Below, piece after piece: positions 11,422-22,483 of a DNA stretch of 64,000 nucleotides; the stretch's first letter is position 1, and each line of letters begins with the position of its first letter. The notes under the pieces are model-generated. The model was not told where the DNA came from. It was given only the letters and a program-made list of their open reading frames with translations, and did no database searches. The stretch comes from Nageia nagi (lineage: Eukaryota; Pinophyta), in assembly GCA_050084985.1 (NCBI GenBank), contig JBITNC010000001.1, positions 156,860,001 through 156,924,000 of the forward strand, in the 5' to 3' direction. The translations under genes and the position numbers were made by a program.

Positions 11422-11481
11422 ATGTTACCAGATTCAGCAAATTTTTAGATGAAATTCAAAATTCATCGAATCTGGTAACAT
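11422..11481. repeat. Foldback with 14-bp perfect arms
   Basis: ATGTTACCAGATTC (11422-11435) is matched by its exact reverse complement GAATCTGGTAACAT (11468-11481). A nested AATTTT/AAAATT pair lies inside, so the whole 60 bases can fold. No transposon ends or coding sense are seen nearby. Confidence 0.7.
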
Positions 11482-13375
11482 GGCAAATTAAATCAATAAA
11501 ACTTGGCCATTAAATTTGGCAAGCAAGCATGCAGAAAAGCTTTGCAAAAAAAATACACACGTCAAACACCAAAAATGCAAAAACTAACATGTACACAAGA
11601 AAATTGTTCCTACGTGCCACCATCGACTCCTGCACACAACTGGGCACAGTAACGAAACCCACATGACACTGCATAGTTGGAGGAAAATATGGGCATCCAA
11701 ATACTACTATAATAGATGGCCTTTTTATTTGCCAAGCTATGTCGTCCACTAGGGCCATCGCTTTGCTATTAAGAAAGACATTTAGTTTTGCAATTGTGGT
11801 AAGGGAAGAGTGGAGATGACCTACAAAGCCTCTTCTTTAAGTCTCACCCTTTGAAGCTCAGAAACACATGGTATTTTTCCTTAGAAGTGGTAGACTTTAT
11901 ATTTACACAAGCAAAAACAAGGGAATGGAAATGGCAAATTATGTATCTGGATTGGAGTGAAGTCGATTTCAGACTCAAAAAGACCACGAAATCCTCAATA
12001 ATAATAGCGTAGGAAGTGCCAGATTATTAAGAGAGGATATAAAATGCCTTTAGAGACCACCAAATTGAGCCCACCTATGCGGGGGCAGTGTGCATAGCCG
12101 TGCAGGGGTTTCTCCTATTTAATTTTTCCTTTTTTTCCTTTAAGTAAATAGTTATTTAAAATAAATTTTAAATTCATAAACAATTATTGTTAATTTTTAA
12201 CGAATTTATATATATACTTTCAATTTTTCATAAGTATTAATTTAATTTTGTTTTAAATAATAAACAAATATAAATTCTAGTTAAAATATTTTTTATACAA
12301 AAATAATAATGATCTTATTTCTCATGCAAGAAATTTTTTAAATCCTAAAAATTTTGATGTTGTAAAAAAGTTATTATCAATATTTTCAATAAGTTTAAAC
12401 ATTTAAATTTTAAATATATAGTTTAATAATAATTATAGATAATATTTTTTTCTAAATAATAAACAGAAAAAATTTAATTAAAATATTTTTTTACATAAAA
12501 ATCAAATAATACTATATTGAATTTTATACCAAATTTTATTTCTGAATTTTGGACATGTCGAATTGATTTGAATTTCAAGAGTGTCAAACTTGAATTTGAA
12601 TTCGAATCCAGTAACTAAGGTTGTCATTAGTCTTGATTTCAGAATTTGTTATCCATCTCAAAGGTCATATATTTGTTTCAAACATTCGTTTCATCTTCTT
12701 TATCTGGACTTGATGCTTCCCACTATTTTAGTTTTGGTAAAGTTCAATTTCCTTGGCAGCTCTTTCCAATATAAGCACTTTTTTTTCCACAACATTTTTT
12801 AAAATTTGAAGTATAAAAGGGCCAAAGCGAACTAGACCTGGTTCAGACCAGAGTTAACCACATTTCAATGAACCTGATAAATATAACAGAGACTCCTTCC
12901 CAATATACGCTGGCAGCATTGTCTTTCTACCTTGTGTAAGGGATTTGATTTGGACATGAAAATGCACTTCATTTACCAGCCAACTCTTTAAACAGACAGC
13001 CATAAATTGACCATGAAAGAAAGAATAGAGACCTTTCTACATGATCCCTTTCCTGTTTTACGATTTTCCCTGTGACCTTTATAAGTCTTTCAGAAGACAT
13101 CTGACAACTTTTGATGAATCTTGGGATTTTGTTCATTTCTTATTTCATTTTTCATTTTAATGAATCAATATCAAAAAAAAAGCATTAAGAAAGATTGGAG
13201 ATTGTGTGAACTCTCTGTTACAAACAAAAAAAGCATAACATAGGTTATATTAGCATCCAAACATGACAAAAGAATGTCAATGGGGCTTAAGACTACATCT
13301 TATTACGATACCTAGTCAGTAGTAAAGGAAACTCAAACAATCCAATGCTATGCTTCTGTATGAGACTTCAACAAA

Positions 13376-13690
13376 TATGAGTAAATTAATTAAGAAACAA
13401 TTATTTTTAAATAAGAATGGGGCATCTATACATCTGCAATTTCACTCAAAAAATACATCACATGATTAAGAAGGATTCTCTCTCCAATTTACAATAAGTG
13501 TGGATGAAACCCTGATTATTCATAACATAGTGGAACTCTAGCTTATGACCAGCTATATAAAGTAAAATAATAAATCTACTATTGCTAAAAAAGTCCTAAA
13601 CACACACAAAATAAGAATTAGTCTGAAATATGCAAATAACACATGTTGTGCCAAGGTACACATCTTCTCTCCCTTAGAAGCTTGTCACTA
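13376..13690 (-). mobile_element. Decayed LTR fragment
   Basis: Resembles 22507-22830 over about 300 bases (shared AAATTAAT..A.AAA.AATT, AATTC.ACTCA.AAAAT, TTATTCAT.ACATA.T.GAAC, CTTATGAC.AG). The partner lies in an LTR that carries a minus-strand primer-binding site, so this is probably an LTR relic of the same family. Confidence 0.45.
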
Positions 13691-13719
13691 AAGGTCACTA
13701 AAGTTAATAAAAATTTCAT

Positions 13720-13772
13720 AGTTAAGCTGGTTGAACTTGAAGTAGTATTGGGATGGTGACCTCCTAAGATGT
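13720..13772 (+). pseudogene. 5S rRNA-like fragment (internal promoter half)
   Basis: AGTTAAGC..TTG, GTAGTAttgGGAT and GGTGACCTCCT occur in the order and spacing of the 3' half of plant 5S rRNA, roughly 40 of 52 positions agreeing. This includes most of the A-box and C-box internal promoter. The 5' half of the gene is not recognisable. A run of six T (13784-13789) follows, a possible polymerase III stop. It may be a 5S pseudogene, a 5S-derived SINE or a decayed Cassandra-type element, whose LTRs are known to carry 5S sequence. No Cassandra primer-binding site is visible. Confidence 0.5.
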
Positions 13773-14002
13773 AAACAAGGGTCTTTTTTATGCCTTCACA
13801 TCTCTTCCAAGATCATGTAGTTCAGTTGCTCCTTTCTGACTTCTTTTCCTTTGGTCTTGCTAGGCCATAATTGAGGCTTTTCCACAAGCCCTCTTTGGAA
13901 ATGGTAGGCAATATCAAGACTCTTTTGTGGGCTCCTTCATCCTTCATATCCTTCGCAGCCCCTTTGACTTGCTTTTCTTCACTTCTTTGCACCTTAGACA
14001 AA

Positions 14003-14299
14003 CTTCTCGAAACAGATCTAACCTTGTCGAGTCAACATGTTGATGTTGCATCAAGGTTACACGGAGTATCGGGGACAGGGACAGCAGAAATGGAGAAACA
14101 CATATTCAAGAACGGTAGGGGATGGAGACCCATTTTTAGGAAACATGCAGAACAACAAGAGGAAAGGATATATATATATTTCTCAAAACAGATCTACCAT
14201 TTTCGAGTCAACATGTTGGTGTTGCATCAAGGTTACATAGAGTATCAGGGATAGGAACAGCGGAAATGGAGAAACACATAGCCAGGAACGGCAGGGATG
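14003..14299. repeat. 176-bp tandem duplication, second copy interrupted
   Basis: Copy 1 is about 14003-14178. Copy 2 starts at 14179 (TTCTC.AAACAGATCTA, GAGTCAACATGTTG.TGTTGC, GAAATGGAGAAACACATA) and stops at GGGATG, 14299. Its remaining third, GAGACCCATTTTTAGGAAAC and on to TATATATA, resumes at 17015-17079 after a 2.7-kb LTR. The sequence is related in style to hAT subterminal repeats at 2817-3060. Confidence 0.75.
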
Positions 14300-14596
14300 T
14301 GTTGTGCCTTACACAACTCGCCCCAAAATCTTGCAATTTTGGGGACCCACTGCAACTCATGTCCTTGCAACACCATGTTTTGTCTTGTGTCATCCTGACT
14401 CCATCCAAATGGGAATCATGTTTATCATCCCGTCACCTAAGTGTGCTAAATCGCTCGGTCCTAGTCATGTTAGAATGAAAGCCAAAATCCTTCAAAAATG
14501 GCTAAATCTGGAAATTCAAGTTTGAGTCTAGGTGAACTAGGGAAACCCACAAGTCGAAAACAAGTCAAGTGAGTCTAAGCCACTCCTAGGTCCAAT

Positions 14597-15699
14597 GCAT
14601 GCTTCAAAAGAACAAAATCTTGTCTTTTTGGGACGTGCACTCGGACCAGGGAGTCGTCCAAGTTGGAACCTAAATTTGGAAAGGCAAACTGAGCCACTTC
14701 TAGGCCCAACGCATGCCTCAAAAAGACAAAATCTTGTCTTTCTAGAACATGCGCCAGGCTCTGAGAGGCGCCCAAGTTGGGACGAAGGTCGGAAAAAGCT
14801 AGCAAGAGACATCTCAAGGTTGGCACATGCCTCAAAAAGACAAATTTTTGACTTTTGGGGGAATGTGCCTAAACCAGAGGGCCGCCAGGACAAGTCTAGA
14901 AGTTGGAGAATCAAAAAACACCCATCCAGGAGGCTGGCACATGCCTCAAAAAGACAATTTTCTTTTGGGAGCATGCGCCAAGGATAGAAGGGCATCCAGT
15001 TTGATCGAAAGACAAAATTTGGCTAAGGCATGGAGCCTTGAAGCTCGAATCCAACTCCAACAAGACTAGAGGGGTTGGCACATGGTTTGAAAAGACAATC
15101 TTGACTTCTGGGAGCATGCACCAGGCCTGGGGAGACAGCAGAATGGGAAGAACATGAAAATTTGGCTGTCCTGAGAGCAAAAAGCCAAAATGCAACCAAT
15201 CTGGGCATCTGCAACCCAACGCATACCCCAAAAAGACAAAATCTTGACTTTCTGGATCATGCGCCCAAACTGGAAGAGCCGAAGAATTGGGTGTACGTTT
15301 CGAAAAGACAAAATCATAGTCTTTTGAAATCATGCGCTCAACCTAGGGGGAGTTCCAGTTGAGTTCGTTGGACAAATTTGGCTAAGGCACGGACCCCTCA
15401 AACTAGCATCCAACTCAAGCATGACCCAGGGAGTTGGGAAAACCGTTTCAAAAGACAAAATCTTGTCTTTCTGTAGCATGCTCCTAACCCAACAAGACAC
15501 CAAGTCCAAGAAAATGTGAAAATTTGGTCAATTCCCACTTGGTAAAGCCCTAAGACAAAACAAACTGAGCAAGAGCAACCCAGCACATGCTTCAAAAAGA
15601 CAAAATCTTGTCTTTCTGAAGCATGTGCTCAAGTTGGCACAACTAGAGAATTGGGAGCACCATTTCAAAAGACAATCTTGACTTTCTTCAACACACTCC
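14597..15699. repeat. Array of about ten hairpin-forming repeats in the LTR
   Basis: Ten related cores occur at about 14597, 14711, 14823, 14937, 15078, 15221, 15291, 15443, 15582 and 15658. The centre is AAAAGACAA..TTG(T/A)CTTT, a near-palindrome, flanked in most units by GCATG-type and CATGC-type arms. Unit 15582-15629 is an almost perfect inverted repeat with about 22-base arms (AGCACATGCTTCA against TGAAGCATGTGCT). Spacing falls near 112, 140 or 73 bases. Both strands stay open for long stretches because the unit length is near a multiple of three, so I do not read these frames as proteins. Confidence 0.8.
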
Positions 15700-16111
15700 A
15701 TGTTCGGGGCATACACCCAAGATGGCCAGATTTCAAAGACAATCCCAAGTCGTCCCAGTGATACATGCAGGCTACTAAATTGTCCTTGCAGGTGCCCAAA
15801 AGGTGAACAAGTCAAGTCCAGTGTTGCAGAGGCCAAGGAGATGCACGAGCCTAAGAATACCAAAAGAGCACAACGACGTGTTGCTGCAATTGCAACAATT
15901 TTATTTTAAATTTTATTTATTGCAATTTTACTTAAATTTGGATTCCAACAACTTATTAGCTTTTGTACAGCCTTGTGACATATGAGAATTTGCTCCCACA
16001 AGTGCTAGAATGAATCTTGTAATGCCATGTGGCACTTTATTATTGGCCCACATTTATTTTTCTTGGAACACGTAATTAGGATTAGGGCAACACTGATGGT
16101 TGCTCCAAAAC

Positions 16112-16119
16112 TATTTATA
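16112..16119 (+). promoter_or_regulatory. TATA box of the 2.7-kb LTR
   Basis: TATTTATACCCCATTTTGG is conserved with LTR copy A (883-890). It is about 0.9 kb before the LTR end. Confidence 0.4.
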
Positions 16120-17118
16120 CCCCATTTTGGTTCATTTGTAGAGGAGGATTGACATTTTAACAAGTTGAAGGAACTTTGCTTGCAACAAAAAATTTCTCTA
16201 AATTTGTTAAATGTGGTGTATGTGAATGCAATTATGCTTATATGCTCTCATGTTGTAATGCCAAATTTGAATGAATGATTGACAGTGTTGTCTAGTTTGT
16301 TCTATCACTACTTGGTGTTGATTTTAATCACTTGGTGCATCTTGTAAATTCCAGTTGGGATGGACAAGAGAATGCTTAAAGATTTTATGAAGTAGTTGAT
16401 TAGCATCTTGTTTGTGATATTTTGTCATTTGTAATCTTAGGCTTGGATACCTCAAGGTGTCTTGTTGATGTCGCTCACAATAGGAACTTCACCTAGATCG
16501 TTGAGTGTTACCTTCACCCCATCCTATTCCATCCTTGCCACAACTTCACGCTCTTTCCACTAGACCATTCGTATGGTTGGCTAGTAGAAAAGATTAAGGG
16601 TGCGTGGAATCTACGCCGAGACCCAACAAGTTGAATTTTGAGGACCTTATCCCAAGCCTGTGAGTATGCATGCCTTAGTTGCTTCCCACTACCCATAGTC
16701 TTTCCACCAATTTTTTGTATTTTATTTTACACTTTTTTTTCTGCGATTTTCACACCCGTGTTTCCCTTTCAGCATTTTCCAGAAACAACTATTTGGCCAC
16801 GAAGACAATTTGAGTCCTTGATGCACATATGATACTCATATTGGTGGCAGCTTCAAACATCTCAATCGGTCCCTAAGTTATCTTTGCCAAGTCATGAAGC
16901 TAACCTTTGGGGTAACCAGTCCCCATAGCGAGAGGAAGTAACGTCCCTTCACCTGAAGTGTTGGCATTTTTCTCACTACTCTAGGGTAGGAAAGAAAAAC
17001 CACCCAACATGATGGAGACCCATTTTTAGGAAACATAGGGGGGCAAAAGAAGGAAAGGCTACATGTATATATATAGCTGTCCTAGGTACATTTAGGAGAC
17101 GTCCCTCAATTGGGGATG

Positions 17119-17164
17119 CCATGGGATACGTATCCCATGGATTTCTCTTGTATCTGGATACAAG
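17119..17164. repeat. Two adjacent palindromes
   Basis: 17119-17140 is a perfect 22-bp palindrome: CCATGGGATAC followed by its own reverse complement. Seven bases later CTTGTATC-TG-GATACAAG (17147-17164) is an 8-bp perfect hairpin with a 2-base loop. The preceding GAGACGTCCCTCAATTGGGG resembles the palindromic subterminal zone of the hAT element at 2817, so this could be a hAT end relic. Confidence 0.7.
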
Positions 17165-17169
17165 GATAT

Positions 17170-17700
17170 GGCCCTTTTAGAGAGGGAAACATGTATCATA
17201 TGTATTTGTGTTGCATGCACAAAATCAAGACACACCTCTGCATTTAGCTCTTTATCTACAATAGTGTGCATGTCATTTTTAAATTCTTGCAAAAATTTGT
17301 CTTCTATTTTTATCAATTGTTACTTCGCATACACCTTCTCATGAATCACAATTGCCATTTTGATCCTCCCAGATTCTTCAATAGACTCTACTGTTGTTGC
17401 TACTACTCTTTTAGTGCGAATTTCCTCATCCCCTATGATGTCTACTAAAGAACTTATTCTTGCTTGAATCCGCATTCCACATTATGGGAGAAATATCTTC
17501 TTATTTTAAATTTGTATCTTATACTGCCTCTTATGGCTCTTCATTTTTGTTTCATGGACTATAAATATCAACCTTTTGCAATGCAAATTGAACCTCATCT
17601 ATGATTTCTTCCCTTAATGTCATAATAGTTCCTTCAAACTACTCTTCCCTCACATATTCAAGTTAGTATCTTTAATTTCTTCCCTTAATATCATAATAGT
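17170..17700. other. Unassigned sequence before the LINE
   Basis: A pyrimidine-rich plus strand with a short direct repeat (TTCTTCCCTTAAT.TCATAATAGTTCCTT at about 17607 and 17678). No coding call is supported. It may be LINE 5' untranslated sequence. Confidence 0.3.
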
Positions 17701-17753
17701 TCCTTTAAACTACCATATTCTACTTTGCCCTACACCCTGCAAGATCCTACACC

Positions 17754-18632
17754 TTGTGCAACTGTGTGCCTGCACGAAAACCATTTTCCTACACCACCAC
17801 CCATGTGACCACTCTCCTGAACCTGCACCTATGCAATCCTAAGCCGATGCAACCACCACCGTTTGCATCCTATGCTCACACCTCTCCATCTTGCACCACC
17901 AGCATCCCTCATTTGCTCCTATTGGGAATTGGGATTGCAAATTTGTGTCTGTGAAACAATTTTCCTCCTCACACTCCTATCTCAGCCATGATGACTCTAT
18001 TGTGGATCTTTGCATAGTTGCTCATCCTTGCATCCTAGTATCCATTGCTTGCACGCACAATGATCGTTTGCTTCTTTTGCAACCCAAATGTGTGACTTCG
18101 ATTTCCTCAACCAGTTGTTACTCTACTTTGCGGTGCTTAAGCATGCCTCCTATTCATCGCAAACATGCATCCCATGCCCATCATCAATTTGCCATCACGT
18201 CTGCTTCTCTAAGTGTTCTTCAACAAGCCATGGTCTCCTGCCTCATCATGCCCTTGACCTTGTCTCTGCACTCCGCTGCAAATCCCCACACCTCATTGTT
18301 GTGTTTGTGATCCCAATTGCATGTTGTTCAATGATCAAGCTTCGTCCCTACACCATCTTGGATTCCAAACGGGGCATCTTCATAGGGATTTCACGAATTG
18401 TCCACTCGTAGCTTCCTCACATAGTCATATGTTCATCGCGTCTTTAGCATCCCTCTTCAAGTTCACAGGATGGGTACGCCTATCAGCAAAGGTAAACGGT
18501 AAACACAAAGCAATGGGAAGGAAAACCCCACTTCCACTCCCAATCCTATGCCCAAAGCACCCTCATAGGCCTACAACCACTCTGGACTCATTCTCAAATA
18601 CTCCACGCTCAGTCATTGTATCAGCACATTGA
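17754..18632 (+). pseudogene. LINE ORF1-like region, decayed
   Basis: Serine-, proline-, cysteine- and histidine-rich translation in alternating frames, with a nucleic-acid-binding knuckle remnant (RGHLHRDxTNCP order near 18370-18415, one cysteine lost). The position before the endonuclease fits ORF1. No intact frame remains and the assignment rests mainly on context. Confidence 0.35.
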
Positions 18633-19439
18633 AAAACTAAACAAAGGGTTGGTCGAACAAATTACCTTCCTCATGTTTGCCTCCTATTAGAAATGCTGAT
18701 AAAACAGCATCAAATGCAATTGACAAAGTAGGTTACTATGTATGTTGTCCACCAAAATCTCACACATAAATTACATGCTCAATTGTTTGAATAGGAAAAG
18801 CACCTCAATTCTCTTGACCTAAGTCATCCCGCCCTGCAAAACCTTCCAAGATGAAATCTCCTCAATTCAAGGTATTGTAGGCATCCCTCATTGTGAAGAT
18901 TTAGGAACAAAGATCTTGGATAGAGATCGTAGGGGGTAAGGGAACATACCTCCTCCCCTCGTGGTAACAACAATTCAAAAAAAAATTAATGAAGAAAAGC
19001 ATAGACAATCTAAAGCTCTCAATCTACGCAACAAAGGTCTACCACTAGGCGATAACCCCTTTTGATAAAGCATAGACAATCTAAAGCTCTCAATCCATAC
19101 CACATTCAATTTTCCAGAGACAACCATTGATAAAACATGGATTGCCCAAGATTCATCCTTGTTCATCTGCCTCAACATTATTGAACATAAATGATCCATC
19201 ATGTGTGCCAAGAAGATTCTCCCTACTCTTCCGAAGCGCATCTTTATAGATGAGACCTCACTCAAATGCAATCACATAAACTCTTCTCAAACGGAAAGAA
19301 AGTCCAAGAAGCTTAAAAAAACAAGGTAAATGGGTAGTTATTAAGAATTGTAGAGCATGGATCAGAGACACCCCTCCCTTCGGTTGGCCTAGACCATGGT
19401 CACCTACCCTCCTTCATCCACATCTAAATGATGCCACCA

Positions 19440-20250
19440 AGACTCCCCTACTGACCTCTCATTTACAGTCTGGAACTGTAACAGGATGTTATGCTCCTCC
19501 CCAAGTTCAGTTCAAATGACATCCATAAGCGAAATTTGATTCTTTTCACTAAGACTGATGAGAGTGCTATTAAGGGGCTCCCACCTTTTACCGATTACAC
19601 TTAGATCTCAACTTTTAGGACTTCTTACCGTCCAAGCCATTGTTCAGGAGTTGTGGCATTTTTGATCAATGATATTTTACTTCCTAGCATCCATGTGGAG
19701 GGTGTTGACACCCATGCTCACTATCTAGCTCTTCCTCTCAAGAGTCACACCTCTTAGGAGAGTTTACATTGCAAGATGTTACTTCCCACTAATGACTTCC
19801 TCCTACACAATCCAAGATCCAGATGAGTCTCCATACCTGGTATCTCTTTCCAAAGATCATCAAATATTTTGTATAGGGGGAGATTATGCTTATGGGTGAC
19901 TTTAATGGCAAGATAAGGAACCTTCAAACATAGTATTTTGATAGAAAAAAGGACCCACTCCATATCCATTTGTTAGATCAAGTCTTCCAATTCCACAAAG
20001 ATTCAACCAACTCCATGCCCACTTCAGGCTTTGGCAGATTCCTCCTTCAGCTCAATGAGGTACATGATCTAATTTTGAACGACATTGATCAATACCCCCA
20101 ATCTTGATCCCAAACATGTTTCCCTCACGTGGGGGCTCTAGTGTCATTGACTACATCCTATCTAGCCCTTCCCACATCCACTTCTTTCATGTCACCCCTT
20201 CTCTACCCATTGCAAACCATGCACACCTCATACAGACCATATTTTCACTC
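19440..20250 (+). pseudogene. LINE endonuclease region, decayed
   Basis: Broken frames show the order of an APE-type endonuclease: GCYAPPQVQF near 19480, SGVVAFLINDILLPS near 19640-19690, and a MGDFNGKI-like signature across a frameshift near 19890-19915. Then comes a pre-RT stretch. Catalytic residues cannot be assigned with certainty. Confidence 0.4.
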
Positions 20251-20279
20251 TTAGAGCAATCATTGAGGAAGCCAAGTTT

Positions 20280-20980
20280 CAGAAGTCTCCAATTTATGTT
20301 GTTTTGAAGACTTCAAGAAGGCCTTCAACATAGTTCCTCAATACAAACTCATAAATAAACTCCATTGTTTGGGAGTTTCTAAGATCGGTATCATAGTCAT
20401 CTTGACTCTCTATGAGACTCTCATAGGTCAGGTATGTACAATAGAGGGCCTTTCTAATAGCTTTCTCAATACAATTGGGGTGAAGCAAGGATGTCTGCTC
20501 TCCTTGACTTTCTTTGGTGTCTACATTGATGAGTTAGAGTCCTTTATTTTAGAGAGCATTGAACCTAAGATAGGTTGCCTCCTCCATGCCAATCAGGTTC
20601 CCATCTTCCTCTTTGTCGATGATATAGTATTGCTTTCTCACTTAGCAAAGTGTTTACAAAGCTTGTTGGAGACCTTAGAATCTTTTAGCACTAGATAGGA
20701 GTCAATGGTGAACTTGTCCAACACCTCCATGAGCTTGATAGATCAATCGCAGTTTACATTCTATGATAGTCTTGTTGAGGTCACCTCCTTTTACAATTAT
20801 TTTGGAGTGCCCTTCTCGAACCCCAATTTCTCCATGAGAGCAGCAGCCACAACTAGAGTTCGCAATGGTCTCTACCATCAAGAAACAATGCATCCAATTC
20901 CACTTCTAGGACATTTTGTCCAAGATTCAACTTTTCCAAGCCTTGGTCACCCCTACATTGCTCTATGGTGTTGAGGTTTT
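20280..20980 (+). pseudogene. LINE reverse transcriptase, decayed
   Basis: DFKKAFNIVPQYKL (about 20310) is the first catalytic motif. GVKQGCLLSLTFFGVYIDEL (20475-20535) and FLFVDDIVLLSH (20610-20645) are the classical LINE RT motifs, with FVDD in place of the usual FADD. A TAG follows at 20696-20698. Downstream in another frame FYNYFGVPFSNPNFSMRAAA and ALVTPTLLYGVEV are the post-RT thumb region of plant LINEs. Several frameshifts show it is inactive. Confidence 0.7.
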
Positions 20981-22347
20981 GGGGACCCAATTTGAGATCC
21001 GTAGATTGGGCTATTGTAGACAAGGTACAAGTCAACACATTGTCCCACTTCATTTGGAGCAAGAGGACAATTCCTCATATTATCATACTAGTAGAGTTCA
21101 ACTGCCAACCCCTTCAAGTGTGGGCGACTGCCTTACTCATCCTCTTCTTCCGTTGTCTTTTCAAACTAGCAAGTTGCTTTGGTGATATAGATAGACTTCT
21201 ATGTAGGGTTTTAGCTTTGTTGAAGGATTTAGCAGCACAAGGATGCTATTAGTGTTGGTACTTAGAGGCCTCACAAGCTTTGCATCGTTTTGGATTCTCT
21301 TTCGACAAACTTTTGATGCCCCATGGAGACCCTTCCAACTCTTCAATGGACTCGTTGACTTTTGTTTGAGAGACACTTTATAGAACCCTTTATTCAAACC
21401 ACCTAGGTCGCTCCTCAGCAACCCCTCACGCCTAAGTGGGCTCACTACTCTCAGCACTTTCTACAGTTCGTCGACAGGTTGATCCTTCCTCCTGGTTACA
21501 TCAGTCTACACCTTTCACTTGGGATGAGGATGTTCCTTGGACAATTCTGAGATTGTTCACATCAATTGAGGATTGAGAGACACCACCCTGTAGCTTGTGA
21601 CTTGCGAGTTTTTCGATTGTGTTCTCTTGAGATGGAGTCCAAGCAACACTTCATCTTCAGTTGCTCAAGTTTTAAATGAGATTTGAGGTCTATCTTCTTC
21701 CAATATCTTCAACAGTAGTGCATCACTCTCTACATCAGAGAGACCTTCCTTTTCCGAAAGCATCTCCTATCTCTCACATGCCATTTGACAAGATTCCACC
21801 GCATTACTTCCTTTTTTCATGCCTCCTTAGAGAGAGGGGTCCGTCCTCACCCTACTCATTGAACTAGACAACACTTGCATGACACTCATGACGTTCGAGG
21901 ATCCGACTAATCTCGTCATGCTTCTCCTACAGCAGCACTGCTACAATTCAAACCACGGGATCCTGCAAGCCACCTCTAGCCTCACAGATGTAAGCACACC
22001 CAAGCTCCACCCCAGTGATGCCCAGGGCAGCTTGGTCCCTTGATCGTCCTAGATCCAACTATATATTGTCTTATATTTCCTTTAGGGTTTCGATCCCCCC
22101 ATTCTATTCACTTTGGTGGAAGCTATTTATTTTCCTATCTAGATGCAGATTAGGCCTTTTTTGGGCCCACTTGTTACTCTACCATTCATGTACACTTAAG
22201 TGTCACTGACTGCTTTTGGTCATGAGCAGGCATTAATATTTCTTTTTCTTTTTCCTCCACATCTACATAAACTCTCTCCCCCTCTCTCTCTCCTTCACTT
22301 TTTTTCTCAATTTAAGAAATGTCTTCCCAAAAACAAAAAAAAAACAC
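20980..22347 (+). other. LINE 3' region and A-rich tail
   Basis: Continues the LINE C-terminal part in broken frames to about 21880, then untranslated sequence, a CTCTCTCCCCCTCTCTCTCT run near 22272 and the A-rich end at 22331-22347. Confidence 0.4.
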
Positions 22348-22469
22348 TAACCACACAAACAAAATAAAATCTACCTGCTTTGCCCACTCTTTTTTAAAGC
22401 AAAATCTACAATATTTGCACACCTTTTTTCAATAAAACTCCAGCTACAAAGCATAGGTAGCATCTTCTT

Positions 22470-22481
22470 GCTCTAATACCA
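22470..22481 (-). promoter_or_regulatory. Primer-binding site of a minus-strand LTR element
   Basis: On the minus strand TGGTATTAGAGC matches the initiator-tRNA-Met site TGGTATCAGAGC at 11 of 12 positions. It lies two bases from a TG/CA LTR end at 22484. Confidence 0.6.
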
Positions 22482-22483
22482 AA

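Larger units (their letters stand above)
10974..13375. other. Intergenic sequence with small repeats
   Basis: No gene is recognised. The stretch contains a 35-bp tandem duplication (11290-11358), a foldback (11422-11481), and a very AT-rich zone (about 12110-12550) in which two blocks starting (T/C)TAAATAATAAACA repeat about 200 bases apart. A short GC-rich patch (12068-12108) precedes the AT-rich zone. Confidence 0.45.
14300..17009 (+). mobile_element. 2.7-kb solo LTR
   Basis: Starts TGTTGTGCC and ends CCCAACA, so the ends are TG..CA with TGTTG/CAACA inverted. GGATG (14295-14299) and TGATG (17010-17014) flank it as a 5-bp target duplication with one mismatch. The uninterrupted site exists at 14116-14130 in the neighbouring tandem copy, which proves that an insertion happened here. 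The 3' 1036 bp are homologous to 745-1784. The upstream part carries a hairpin-repeat array. TATTTATA at 16112-16119 marks the probable promoter. No gag, pol or primer-binding site is present. Confidence 0.7.
17700..22347 (+). mobile_element. Non-LTR retrotransposon (LINE), decayed
   Basis: A C-rich first portion with a CCHC-like remnant (GHLHRD near 18380) is followed by an endonuclease region and reverse transcriptase, then a 3' tail ending in an A-rich run (AAAAACAAAAAAAAAAC, about 22331-22347) on the same strand. This order is that of a two-ORF LINE. Frames are broken throughout. The 5' boundary is a guess, and the target duplication was not identified. It abuts the remnant of an LTR element at 22470. 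Confidence 0.6.

Noticed and set aside
13720-13772. Functional 5S rRNA gene
   Set aside because: Only the 3' half is recognisable, with about a quarter of positions changed.
14537-15333. Long minus-strand frames with repeated FCLFEAC-like peptides, and opposing plus-strand frames
   Set aside because: They arise from the hairpin repeat array, are open on both strands, and lie inside an LTR. No start context or known domain.
745-17009. LTR copy A and copy B as the two LTRs of one 16-kb element
   Set aside because: They are about 20% diverged, no primer-binding site follows copy A, no polypurine tract precedes copy B, and copy B has its own insertion site at 14300-17009.
17754-18411. Possible free-standing cysteine-rich genes
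   Set aside because: Frames change repeatedly and the region leads into LINE endonuclease and RT on the same strand, so ORF1 decay is the simpler reading.
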